Shown: positions 24,468 through 35,275 of the stretch, in pieces
How positions within the stretch are numbered: the stretch's first letter is position 1
Layout: every line of letters starts with the position of its first letter
Source of the DNA: Gibbula magus
Lineage: Eukaryota; Mollusca; Gastropoda; Trochida; Trochidae
Direction of reading: 5' to 3'
Assembly: GCA_936450465.1 (NCBI GenBank)
Contig: OW388296.1
Span: 12,211,867 to 12,275,866 of the forward strand
Length of the DNA stretch: 64,000 nucleotides
Notes under the pieces: model-generated
Databases searched by the model: none
Told to the model about the DNA's origin: nothing
Seen by the model: the letters and a program-made list of their open reading frames with translations, nothing else
Position numbers and translations under genes: made by a program

Positions 24468-25102
24468 TTTTTATTTCATAAATTAAATAAATTATAACGT
24501 TTTGTCTGTTGAAAAATACAACCAAATTAAATTGGACTGAATTTTAATTATGCCCGTGGTCGAGTCGATCGGTTAATCTTTCTTGATGTAGGCTATTCAC
24601 AAAACTTTTCAATAAATGAAATGCACTACCAAAATATATTATCTCATGTATTATTAATAAAATGATAATTCTTCCTCACCCATTCAACAAATAATACATG
24701 TGATAATAGGTAGGCCCTATGTCTATGATGCCTTTATAAGGTAAATACCACCATATATGTAGCCTTGTTCATTTGATCATTTCAAGGAAAATATCAGCTA
24801 TCGTTGACTTTTTCAAGCGAGTTCTTTTGATGGTTAGTCCTTTGACACGTGTCAATGTTCGTGGCATGGTATGTTTAGGTCGAGGCGACAAATGTATTAG
24901 GTATGCATTGTGTATGTCAATAATTGTCATAATTGCCGTCTAAAATCGTTAACAAACTAGCTTAACTTTAAGGTTTCCAACATTTCCAATTGTCAAAATT
25001 TGACTGTCTGAACATTATAGAATCTTTATTAAACAGGTCCATTTTTCATCAACAGTGTTTTGTGAGAAACATTAAAAATCAAATTATATTTGGATACCAA
25101 TA

Positions 25103-25590
25103 ACGAACGGAAATGGTGTGTGAAATGGTTTATGCTTTATGGTAAACATATTTCCTCTTAATCATAATATAAATGAATGATATAATAAACATTTGAAGTT
25201 ATCTCCCTTTGTCAATCACGTTTCAAAAGTTCTCAACTTCAGCATCAAATAACTCAGCAAATAGATCCGTGATATATATTTTTTAATTGTTATTATTTTC
25301 CAAAAGTTTGTTTTCAACAATTTTTTTTCATCATGTTTGAATTATTTTTCATTTATTTTTCTTCTTGAACAGGACATTGAAGTTATTTCTGCAGAATCCA
25401 TTGTTAACATTGTATTATTTAAATACCTATCTGTTGACTAGACCTACTTTGCCTTACCTCCTATAGGTAATGCTATTTCAACCTTAACACAGACGAACTT
25501 GAAGAGTGGAGAAGGGGTGCATAAAATCCCTTAGGGCCGGTAAGTCTAGGAGGTCTCGTGACGTCACTACCTGTTCAGGTCACTCTCCTA
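25103..25590 (+). repeat. Left arm of long inverted repeat around YR element copy 2
   Basis: About 485 bp: host-like left flank (25103-25435), then the element's end and inner 150 bp. The reverse complement is at 27783-28268. In unit 1 only the inner part is inverted. Confidence 0.85.
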
Positions 25591-26671
25591 TTAGTTGCAG
25601 AGCAAGACAGACGTGTTTGTTTTGTTCTGAGACTTGGTATTTTTAGCGACTTTGTTGCTAACTTGCTAGCTATCTCTTCCTATTTTGAGGGATATTTTCA
25701 ACTGCTATATCTACAATTCGTCGTTAGCAGATTGTTTAACAATCTGTTTTAGTAGGTGTTGGGGTACAAGGGCCTTGTTGATATGTGCTGGATGTGTGGC
25801 TGCCCGAGAGGTGGCTGCTTGCCTTGCACGTGCAGCTCGTGTCTTTGTGTTTCTCTCACCTGTCTTCATTGACTAATTCGGTTTGCACGCCTTGTAAGGC
25901 GTACCCTCCGCCAGTCACCTTCGACTGTTGGTTGTTGACTCACTTCGCCATACGCCTGTGACTTGCTTCGCTTGTCATTCGCGTCCGCAAGTCATACGCC
26001 TTCGGTCCGTATCAACTACCTACACGTTTCGCCAGTCACTCGCCTAGCTTATCACTACGCGAGCAGACCCTTCGCCAGTCATTTGCCTTTGGCTTGATTC
26101 TACTGTACTAGCATCTACTCGCCAGTGTCCTGCTCACGCCAGTCACTCGCTTCGCTAGTCTATCGCCTTAGGTTGAAATCAACTTGACTCGCTCCGTCTC
26201 GCCAGTGATTCGCTTCGCCAGTTATTGACTTCGCCTACCATTCGCCTTTGGCTCGATTCTACTTGACTCGCATCTAACCGCCTGTGTCTCGCTTACGCCA
26301 GTCACTCGCTTCGCCAGTCCATCGCCTTAGGTTGAATCAACTTGACTCGCTATACGGCGAACCCCCCTTCGACAGTATTCCCCTTTGGCTCGATTCTACT
26401 TGACTCGCATCTACTCGCCAGTGTCTCGCTTACACCAGTCACTCGCTTCGCTAGTCCATCGCCTTAGGTTGAATCAGTGGGGTTCGTTTCGTCTCGCAAG
26501 TGATTCGCTTCGCCAGTCACTTGCTTCGCCAGTCTTTCGCCTTAGGCTCGATTCTACTTGACTCGCATCTACCCGCCTGTGTCTCGCTTACGCCAGTCAC
26601 TCGCTTCGCCAGTCCATCGCCTTAGGTTGAATCAACTTGACTTGCTACCAGCGAACCCCCCTTCGACAGTA

Positions 26672-27352
26672 TTCCTCTCTGGCGTACCCCTCCTCCCTCT
26701 CACCATCAAGGTCATTTTTCTGGTGACCATTTCGGAAATCCATGCGTTGCAGGCGGACCTTCTACGTTTTGAAGTCTGGGAGGGGGGATCGGCCTCTCTT
26801 GGGTTGGCGCCCGACCTTGTCTGTAAGAACCAGCCAGCTGATGAAGCTGGCCGTACGTTCTCTATCCCGACTCTGGGTTCTGACTCAGGAGAGGTGGATC
26901 TCTCTCTGTGTCTGGTGAGGGCTTTGAGGGTGTACACGCAGCGTACCAGCAGGCTGAGAGATGGCAGGCGTCGTCTGTTCTTGCCTCACTCGCCGTGGAG
27001 CACCAAGGAGCTAGATAAGCGAGCGTTGGGGGTGTATCTAAGGTCGGCGGTCATTGATGCGTACAAGGCCGCTGATTTGCCTCCGCCTTCGCGTTCAAAC
27101 CCTCATGAGATCCGCACAGTATCAGCCACGACGGCGTATCACTGCAACATCGCGGTTTCGGATGTCATGGCAGGATGTTTTTGGCGTTCATCAGAGGGTT
27201 TCGCCAACCATAACCTACGAGATGCCTCAACAGGAGATCTTGAAGGCATCTCTAGGCTGGGTCCACAGATCTTCGCTCAGGCGAAGGTGGTCCCCCAACC
27301 AGACCAAGAAGGGGTCAACCCCCTTAGGAGCTTTAAGGCTCATTGTAAATAA
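26672..27352 (+). pseudogene. Tyrosine recombinase of DIRS-like element, 5'-deleted
   Basis: The frame stays open from 26558 to the stop at 27350-27352, but true recombinase homology starts only at the 'SGVPLLPLTIK' stretch (26672); what precedes it is minisatellite translated by chance. It keeps HEIR, CFWRSS and the Tyr (in NHNLRD, so the usual Tyr of HYLRD is replaced by Asn). Together with the missing box I arginine before SEIHAL, the enzyme must be dead. It lacks the nonsense codon of copy 1. Confidence 0.75.
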
Positions 27353-27669
27353 ACATTGTTTACATTGCTAGCTCTCGTGTCTGTTGGTTTTTCTTTAACT
27401 TCGCTTTAACACCCCCCTCCCTGTTGGGGTTGGGGGGCAGTGTGTTGATCGGAAGTTGAGTGGCAGGGTTGTCTCTTCGATCCGCTTAGCGGTAGAGATA
27501 GTATCTCCCGGGCTGTGCCTTGTCCTCACCACAGGGTGGAGGACTCGTAGGTTAGCTTACACTCAGGGCTAGTCGCTGGTCTCGTCACTACCATGTATCT
27601 ACTGACCCGCCTCCATGCGGTGGGATTATAGGCAAAGTAGGTCTAGTCAACAGATAGGTATTTAAATAA

Positions 27670-27965
27670 TAGTACGTTTTTGATTAAACGTAATTATTTA
27701 TACTTACCTGTTGACTAGACCTACGCTCTAGGCCCTCCCATCCTCCCCACTTGGTCTGTCTTGCCTTTTGGGACATTCGGAGAGTGACCTGAACAGTTAG
27801 TGACGTCACGAGACCACCTAGACTTACCGGCCCTTGGATAAGGGATTTTACGCACCCCTTCTCCACTCTTCAAGTTCGTCTGTGTTAAGGTTGAAATAGC
27901 ATTACCTATAGGAGGTAAGGCAAAGTAGGTCTAGTCAACAGATAGGTATTTAAATAATACAATGT
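27670..27965. mobile_element. Fold-back segment at right end of YR copy 2
   Basis: It starts like 3084-3405 ('agtacgtttttgattaaacg'), but its right end is 'cagataggtatttaaataat' running into the inverted left flank. The two units thus carry alternative right ends. Confidence 0.65.
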
Positions 27966-28268
27966 TAACAATGGATTCTGCAGAAATAACTTCAATGTCC
28001 TGTTCAAGAAGAAAAATAAATGAAAAATAATTCAAACATGATGAAAAAAAATTGTTGAAAACAAACTTTTGGAAAATAATAACAATTAAAAAATATATAT
28101 CACGGATCTATTTGCTGAGTTATTTGATGCTGAAGTTGAGAACTTTTGAAACGTGATTGACAAAGGGAGATAACTTCAAATGTTTATTATATCATTCATT
28201 TATATTATGATTAAGAGGAAATATGTTTACCATAAAGCATAAACCATTTCACACACCATTTCCGTTCG
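27783..28268 (-). repeat. Right arm of long inverted repeat around YR element copy 2
   Basis: Reverse complement of 25103-25590. It ends sharply at 'ccgttcgtt', where the flank shared with unit 1 ('ccaaaaatctcaattttcc') resumes. Confidence 0.85.
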
Positions 28269-28639
28269 TTCCAAAAATCTCAATTTTCCAGATGCAAAAG
28301 GTCCGTTGACATGCACTTTTTCTTTTAATATTGAATAATACATATTCAGCTTTGACCATGTCAATTTACAGCAATTTTTCATTTATTTTGATTATTGATG
28401 GGAACCTCTTTAATAGGAGTTTTCTCAACGAGTTGCGACTATATTTTACTCGCATTTATTACACACATGTTAGTGAGAACATTTCGAGATATTTTTGGTA
28501 TCCAGCATAAACAAATGTATATCTGATTGGTCGTTCTATGCTGATGACCCGAGGTCATGAGGGCGCAACTATTTTCCGATTCCTAAGTAAACAAAACACT
28601 TCGTGAGAGTCACAAAGCTGAAGAAAATCTGCGATATTA

Positions 28640-29595
28640 TATATTCTTTTAAAAACGACATACTGAAGATGAAATGAATAATATAAATTAATTTCCGACT
28701 GGTTTCACAACAAAGTGTTCATGGAAACTTATGCATTGTGTTGCTTATGATTTAGCATAAGCAATGGCAAGGGACGTAATTCATGACGTTATATGCACAT
28801 CACATTTTATATATATGTAAAAGTTAAAAGTTCATGTCATTATGTTTTAGATATTCTTAAAAAATTACATACTAAAGATTAACTTTCATATAAGTTCATT
28901 TCCGACCGGTTTCACAACAGCAAACGGCAGAGTAAAAATCTGAAACAACTGTTATCAAAAGCATGCTTTAAGGGCCAAAATAGGTGGAAGTTTCAAAAAA
29001 TGTAAAAGGCCAAATTGCGACACATGTTCACACATTTTGGAGGTTAATTCATTCACCTTCAGAAATAATTCCAAATTCAAAATAATGGAAAATATGTCTT
29101 GCGCCTCTAGAAACTTAATATATGTAATAACATGCGCTGGTTGCAGTGAAGAGTATATTGGGCAAACGGGGGAGGTACTTAGAGCAAGAGTACGAATACA
29201 CCAACAGCAAATTAAAACCACAACCTATAGATGTATCCCCCTCAACGCACATATTGATAAATGCGCTAAGAATTGCAGTCCCCAGTTTACAATCTGTTCA
29301 ATTTACAAAATGCACACAGGGAATGAAGAGCTGAGGAAAATCAAAGAAAGATTCTTTATTGAAGGATATACGCCCAAACCTAACTGTAATCATGAAATCA
29401 TGTTGACGTCGCATTTACTATATATTTGTTATTGTGGTTTGCATATGACGTCATGAACAACGTCCCTTGCCATTGATGACGCTACATCATTAGCAACACA
29501 ATGTATAAGTTTCCTTGATGAACACTATGCCGTGAGACTGGTCGGAAATGAACTTACATGAAAGTTAATCTTCAGTATGTAATTTTTTAAGAATA
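28640..29595 (+). mobile_element. Penelope-like element fragment with inverted terminal repeats
   Basis: The left piece 28640-28875 ('gttcatggaaacttatgcat', 'ggcaagggacgt', 'atgacgt.atatgca') recurs inverted at 29440-29590. Between them lies a GIY-YIG endonuclease remnant. Inverted LTR-like ends and a C-terminal GIY-YIG domain are hallmarks of Penelope-like elements. The reverse transcriptase part is missing. Confidence 0.7.
28900..29410 (+). pseudogene. Penelope-like GIY-YIG endonuclease domain, partial
   Basis: The open stretch 29037-29454 encodes the GIY-YIG domain: 'NLIYVITCAGC' and 'EYIGQTG' (the two Tyr motifs), then R-x-R and H within about 15 residues, and a downstream 'LRKIKERFFIEGYTPK' tail. 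A related but shifted stretch (28930-29035) supplies the upstream linker. In intact elements this domain nicks target DNA for priming by the fused reverse transcriptase, which is absent here. It is an isolated 3' piece, so inactive as a retroelement. Confidence 0.75.
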
Positions 29596-29617
29596 TATAT
29601 ATATGTATATATATATA

Positions 29618-29794
29618 CAGTCAGCCCGCGATAATCCGGCCACCGATAATCCGAATCTCGCAGTTTCCGAGCGGTAGGAAGATGTAACCAAACTAATCTC
29701 TATAGTAGTCCTCAGTACTCAATAGTCCGAACATTTCACTATCCGAACGTTTTTGATGAAAAACGGAAGCGTTCGGATTATCGAGGTCTGACTG
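29618..29794. mobile_element. pogo/Tigger-type MITE
   Basis: 177 bp with inverted ends 'cagtcag.cc.cgataatccg' and 'cggattatcgaggtctgactg', flanked on both sides by TA target duplications (29616-29617, 29795-29796). It is too short to code, so it depends on a pogo-like transposase elsewhere. It sits in a TA-rich tract. Confidence 0.8.
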
Positions 29795-29857
29795 TATATA
29801 TATTCTCAAAAAATTACATACTGAAGATTAACTTTCATGTAAGTACATTTCCGACCA

Positions 29858-29887
<30 letters not shown>

Positions 29888-29892
<5 letters not shown>

Positions 29893-29946
29893 GTACATTT
29901 TAGTTTGGGTGTATGTCCTTAAATATAGAATCGTTCTTTGATTTTC
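29888..29946 (-). pseudogene. Inverted scrap of Penelope endonuclease tail
   Basis: The reverse complement matches the 'aaaatcaaagaa.gat.ct' to 'cacccaaact' tail seen at 29335-29395 and at 40778-40830. It directly follows a (TA)n run (29857-29889). Confidence 0.55.
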
Positions 29947-30744
29947 TTTTTTCTCTTTATTCTCTTTGCACATTTTGTAAATTGGACAGGTTGTGAATTG
30001 GGAACCGCAATTCTTTGCATATTCATTTATTTGTGCGCTGAGGGGGGTACTACAGCTATAAGTTGGGTGTTTGATCTGTTGTGTACTCGCACTCTTGAGG
30101 CCTCCCTCCTCTTGATTTTTTTAGCTTTTGCAATGTGTGTTATGCTAACCTAGTATCCGATAACCACAGGGGCGTGCATCGCTTAGAAACAGCGTTTGAA
30201 AGACAAATACCTATATGGACCCTACCCTATTACTATATAAAAGGAGAGGGATGTAACGACGAAACCACCCCATGCTCATTCAAAGTCATATTCCCCATCA
30301 AACAAAAATTATGGCACAGTCGATGACTACGATACGAAAGCTAAATGATTTACCTACAAAATGAGCTATAAATTGTCACAATCGAATCATTATTTCCAAA
30401 ACAGTCTGTGTATGGCTACCTTCAAACTTTCAAGTTAATTTCCCTGCTCACGAAAATCAGCGAAAACTCACCTTTTAAAATAGTTTATTAATTCCAGCAA
30501 TGTTGAACAACACCTATGAATCGGTAGGTTCGAACCGCAGAGTGAAACTACAGATGTAAATAAAATATTACAATACCTACATATCATTTCTCAGACTGTA
30601 CTACAGCATAATGTCTCAAATCATCGCCAATGCAGTGTACTTGTCAGCCATTCATGATAATGACATTCACTTGACCTGAGGTAACCCTATGTACATGTCC
30701 CCGGGCCTTTGTTCTCGCTAGAAGGCCCGGGAACAAGGATATGG
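29947..30744. other. No gene seen
   Basis: One 71-codon hydrophobic frame (29938-30153) lacks any start context or family likeness. The rest is AT-rich. A palindromic 'ccccgggcctttgttctcgc' with 'gaaggcccgggaac' lies at 30699-30733. Confidence 0.45.
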
Positions 30745-30984
30745 CTACTCTAGGTCAATGATTGTTGTGAAAGAGCCACGAGTTTGTTGATCACATGGCC
30801 TGCTGTCTGTGATGATCTGAGCTTGGGAGGAAGCTTTGGTGTATGGTACAAGGTGCTTTACAGATGCACCAATAGTAAGGACTTCTAGTTCACTTGGGAG
30901 CCAGCCATTGTGTTTGGTGGTTTTTTTCAGCTTAGAGTTGTCGTTTAAAACCCTGTACCAACCCGCGTCACATATAAAGTACAT
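30745..30984 (-). pseudogene. Ty3/gypsy-type RNase H fragment (unit 2)
   Basis: A 79-codon minus-strand frame with the pattern W-L-P-S-E-L-E, 'GASVKHLVPY' and 'IITDSRPC', matching the glutamate- and aspartate-bearing parts of gypsy RNase H. It is separated from the RT piece by a deletion. Part of the element whose gag is at 32267-32960. Confidence 0.6.
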
Positions 30985-31090
30985 GCAGATGTAAATCCTT
31001 GTTTTTTATTGAGCTCCTAAAAATGTGACCCTGAAATAGCTATACCCATAACACAACTTGTGTATGAATGGTGTGACGACACCGCATTAT

Positions 31091-31757
31091 TTATGGAGCT
31101 GTGTGGTGGAAACATTTCAACAGATCAGTTTTGATGATGAAACGCCATTTGCCTATGTCTCTAATCACAGCGTCAATATTGTTTGAGGTATACAATACCC
31201 CTCCAAAGGATGTTACCAGTCTACTCTCACCATTTAGTTTCCTTACGAGAAAATACATTGTTGAGATACTTGACAGTGATGTAGATCTGTTCTGGTTTGG
31301 CGAAAACGTCTTCCTTCTCCAGCTGATCAAACTTGTTCTATAAGTTCTATAAGTCATTCAAGGCTTCACGGTTGTAAGTGAGTAGATGTCTCTTCCGTTG
31401 TGGAGATGTTGTTGGGTCCATGTTCACCACAGCCTGTATGTCTCCACCAGTACCGTTGTATTTGGACACAGATGGCAGAAATAATTTATAAAATTCCTCA
31501 TAAGGCTGGATAAACTGTTGATTCGCTTCAGACTCGAAGATGCAATTTGGGTCCAAAGAAGACGGTAGTGTTGGGGATGTAATTGGTCTGGTCAGACAAG
31601 CATGAGTGCAACCGACCTCACTTGATAGGTTGATGTGTCTCACCTGATAAAAGTGTTCATGATTGATCAAGGTGATTTCACTGGTTGTGTTATTGGTGAT
31701 TGTAATCTTGCTACCGACAGAAGTGATAGCTTGGAGACCGGTAACAGGGTGTATCAA
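31091..31757 (-). pseudogene. Ty3/gypsy-type protease/RT N-terminal fragment (unit 2)
   Basis: Two minus-strand frames follow each other. 31757-31347 holds a stretch after the protease region and ends 'TYNREALNDL'. 31357-31091 starts shifted and shows 'FLVRKLNGESRLVTSFG' and 'IGKWRFIIKTDLLKCF', the fingers and first palm aspartate (D of KTDL) of a gypsy reverse transcriptase. The catalytic DD box is missing here but present in unit 3. Frameshifts and truncation make it non-functional. Confidence 0.7.
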
Positions 31758-32266
31758 GTCGTGGTTCCAGAAACCAGTCCAGATCTGGAAGTGTGTCTTT
31801 CAGGACATCGATATCAATAAACTGCTTCGGTAGGATGGTGGTTCTGGTTGGAGCCTGTATGAAGAATACCTGAGTGAGACTTACAGTAGTGGGTCTAGTA
31901 CCTTGTTGGTCATAATAGATTGCTTTTGATCCATGTCCGACTATTTAGTTCTTGGCAATATAATTCACCTTTTAGAAAAGTATTCCTGCAAGTATCCCAA
32001 CGTCCAGCTGGGTGCATCAAAGTCGAAGTTGAAGTCGTCTTTTTTCACTGTGCAATGAACTGCTCCAATGACTTCTAGTGGTACTCAGCTTGTATCGTTC
32101 TCTGAGTAGCACCTGGGATGGGAAGATGTATTGGTTTGGCAAACAAAGTAAGCACCATGTTTGTTGTAGCGCTGTATCTAGTGTGAGACGAACTGGATGG
32201 TTCCATTAGAAACATATATTCAGGTATGATGATGGTTCAACACTGAATCCTTTGACACTCGGCTCG

Positions 32267-32960
32267 TCAAAGCAAACTCTGACTCTCCTCTTCTCCTGGC
32301 AGGAAATAATTCTGGTACTCCTCCTCTCCAATGAATCTTGAACTATCAGTCACCATGCGTTTATCATAATCTAGGAGATACCTGCAAGTCCTAAGATTGT
32401 AAGTATTGTACCCTGGAGGTCCTGCAGTTTTGCACAAAACACGATCTAGAGTCCGACGTAGATACACCTTATTTAGGAGTGTAGTCTCTGAAAACTGAAA
32501 TGATCTCTATAATACGAATGTCGTCAAGCAATGAAGACAATGCCTGAGACATCTCAGGTTTAAGAGAAACTAACGTCTTGTTATGGACTTCAAACCTGTA
32601 GTTCTGCCTCAATAATTGCGTGAGGCCCGGCTGGTTCAACTGTAACCATAGTGGGAGAGAGATGCTCGTTAACAGCTGGTTGCACACGGTGATGCTGAAT
32701 ACCACAACCGGTAGTGAGGAGATTAAGGTTATCCACAATGAAGGCAACTAACCGCTGGGACAACTCCTCGGGGCGCGGATCAGTCTGTAGTTTTATGTAT
32801 ACAATGCCAAGGAAAGTGGATCTAGTAGACTGGGATCCATAATGTTGTCTAATTTTCTCCAATGTATCATCCACTCATATAGAATTTTTACATTTACAAC
32901 AATTCATAACGTAGAAAGCATCGACCCATTGGTACGCCCTGATAGCATATATAATATTTA
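32267..32960 (-). pseudogene. Ty3/gypsy-type gag remnant (unit 2)
   Basis: Same capsid-like and zinc-knuckle-like stretches as 6240-7130 of unit 1, spread over three minus-strand frames. Shared position with unit 1 shows inheritance through the duplication; differing small deletions show independent decay. Confidence 0.65.
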
Positions 32961-33097
32961 TTATTGGAAGAGTTTGAAATTATGTAATAAGAATAATTAA
33001 TAATTTGGGAATGTTAATAGCGTTTTTCCTTCCTTGAATGTTATGCTAAAAGCACAGTCCGACATTATTAATCTGGTAATACAAACGATATATCATG

Positions 33098-33222
33098 GAC
33101 TGGTGATTCGGTCAATAAGTGTTTTTATGGACCCGAGAAAACAATATTGACCGCGGACTTCGTCCTTGGTCAATATTGTTTTCTCGGGTCCATAAAAACA
33201 GGTATTGACCGAATCACCAGTC
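33098..33222. repeat. Large hairpin (fold-back), 'ggtgattcggtcaata' family
   Basis: Arms of about 58 bp (33098-33155, 33164-33222) pair almost fully around 'gacttcgt'. Unit 1 lacks it at the matching place (about 7535), so it inserted after duplication. Distinct from family H. Confidence 0.85.
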
Positions 33223-34673
33223 TATAATTGTATATTGTCATACAATAATGTAGGTAAGACTTAGATCATATAAGTATCAACTTGTATCTCTCCTGACATA
33301 ATCAGGTGATACGTACGTGTGTGGTCAAGGTTAATTATAAATTAGAATATCATTATAGCTTATCACGTATGGATGGTACATCAGTGAAAGTGGTGAATTA
33401 AACGCCAAAGGGTGAGGTACAGCTTAGGTGAGTATGCGATCTTGACATTTCTTTTGGCATGTATTTCTTCCGAAATTTAACTCTGTTAAACAGAAAGTTA
33501 AACAAGCTGATTTCGTTTAATGTGTCAATATCAAATGTTGAAATTGATCATTTGAAATTAAATATCATCAGTTGCCATAAAATAATGTAGGTAAGACTTA
33601 GGTCATATAAGTATCAACATATTTTTGATAATACAACTTTAGGATTGAATGCAATGTTCATCATCTCTCGTTACTGTTTCGCACATTATGTTTGATATGT
33701 GAAATTATTTAGAAGTACTTTTGTTCTATGTAGCCATTGTACTATCATAGTACGAATGGCCTTCGAAAGCCTTCGACGTTGGGCTCATGTTTTTTAATAT
33801 TAGTGAATATTTTATCCTTTCTCACCTCTAAAAGAACATATTTAGAGGGTATATGATAATGCGGTACATGTAGTCAAGGGTAAAACATATGAGTTCAAGT
33901 GTCATGAAACAAATATAGCCAATAGACATAATGCTCATTATCTCCAGTATCTTCCCATAGAGGTTACTCCCTCCAGATTTCCGATCCTAACCCCTGTTCT
34001 ATGATTTCTCGTCTAAAAAAGGAGAGGTCTGATTGGTTGCATTTGAATCTATATACATAGCCAGTTGTGAAATCAGCCACACCTTTGTAAAATTAACCAT
34101 TTTGCCAATGACACGTCATAATGGTATTATAAAAGCGAAATGAATAATGAACGTCCCAGTCCCAGATATTTAGGTGATCAAATTTTTTTAAACATTTGAG
34201 TTTGCGGTTGAGACTGATATAATCGGTTGCATCAATCGCACAATCAATCAATCGCACATGGTCGTACTTTTGTAGGACAGAATTGGCGAATTTCTATGTG
34301 AGGGACTTGGGCCATGCTGAGACCACTGGGACAGTTACATACGATCGACTTGCAACCGAGTTGCAACAGACTTGCGACCAGTGCGACGGCTTGTTCAATC
34401 GACTGAGACAATGTTAAAAGGATACTCCGTATGCTAGTAATATAGGTCAAAATAAATACACTGAAACAGAATGGAAAATTTTTTTAAATATCAAAATGAT
34501 GCACACAAAGCAGTGAATTAAGATGGTTTCATATCAAGAACATCCACAATATACTTAGTAAAAATAAACTATTGTTCAAGATGGGATATGTAGAATCGCC
34601 TGCGTGTTCTTTATTTAATGAATCGGTTGAAACCATCTAAAATGTGTTGTATGATATCTACATGATATATATA
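33223..34673. other. No gene seen
   Basis: Short open frames only. A 'taggtaagacttag.tcatataagtatcaac' phrase is repeated at 33251 and 33588. 'cgactgagacaatg' and 'ttgcaaccgagttgcaacagacttgcgac' are local low-complexity palindromic phrases. Confidence 0.45.
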
Positions 34674-35037
34674 TTTATTACTCATATGGTTGAAAATAAC
34701 CGAGTTAATAATATTGATATGAGCACATGTGCACATATCACGTTTGCCTAGCAAGGTTTGTTTCACCGCGGCTTCCCGTATTTCGTTGCTGTGACGTCAT
34801 AAAACGATTGTCACTGTAGCTTGCCCTTGCAAAGGAAGTAGGCCATTTCCTGGCTAATTTTACGCGAATCCAGTGGAATAGAATGGGTAATAAAGAAATT
34901 ATTACACTCGAAAGTGTGCCATATGACTTCTACGAAACTCGTGAAAATTTATGTATAGCCCTCGAATTCGCTCGGGCAATACAAAACTTCACACTCGTTT
35001 CGTAAAAGTCATATGGCACACTTCCTCGGGTAATAAT
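34674..35037. mobile_element. Fold-back MITE, 'TTATTACTC' family, copy 2
   Basis: Starts 'tttattactcatatgg' and ends 'cctcgggtaataat', with a strong inner inverted repeat (34899-34950 against 34987-35037: 'gtgtgccatatgactt', 'gaaactcgtg'). It contains 'gtgacgtcataaaacg'. Same family as 7180-7468 and 60833-61215. Confidence 0.7.
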
Positions 35038-35041
35038 CTCT

Positions 35042-35275
35042 ATATATATGTGTTGTCAATATGCAGAAATCAAATAGAGAAATTTTCAGAATGGCTTGAT
35101 AATCATATAGAAGAAACATTTGGTCTCAATGAAGACAATATTTTGTTTGGTTTAAAAGGTAAAAACAAGTATCCATTGAACGAAATTATTCTCATTACAA
35201 AACCAATGCTTTATAGATGCAATTTTAAAAAAGTTAAACCAAATTTTAAAATTATTGCAGCAATAAATTATTAAC
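35042..35275 (+). pseudogene. L1/Tx1-type LINE C-terminal tail
   Basis: A frame of about 75 residues reading 'EKFSEWLDNHIEE', 'ILFGLKGKNKYPLNEIILITK' and 'MLYRCNFKKVKP', the usual last residues of L1/Tx1-like LINE ORF2 proteins (the ILFG and LLTK..IY motif). It lies against the MITE copy, and unit 1 lacks it. Only the 3' end is present, as expected of 5'-truncated LINE insertions. Confidence 0.55.

Larger units (their letters stand above)
25410..27965 (+). mobile_element. DIRS-like tyrosine-recombinase element, degenerate copy 2
   Basis: Same build as copy 1: terminal 'tgttgactagacctac' inverted repeats, a minisatellite, a recombinase remnant and a fold-back right end. It has internal differences: a longer 'cgccagtcactcgcttcg' tract (25905-26660) and loss of the recombinase segment corresponding to about 1990-2085 of copy 1. 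Orthologous in position to copy 1, hence present before the duplication. Confidence 0.65.

Noticed and set aside
29938..30326. Hydrophobic 71-codon frame and a following 63-codon frame
   Set aside because: No start context, splice partner or conservation; likely chance in T-rich DNA.
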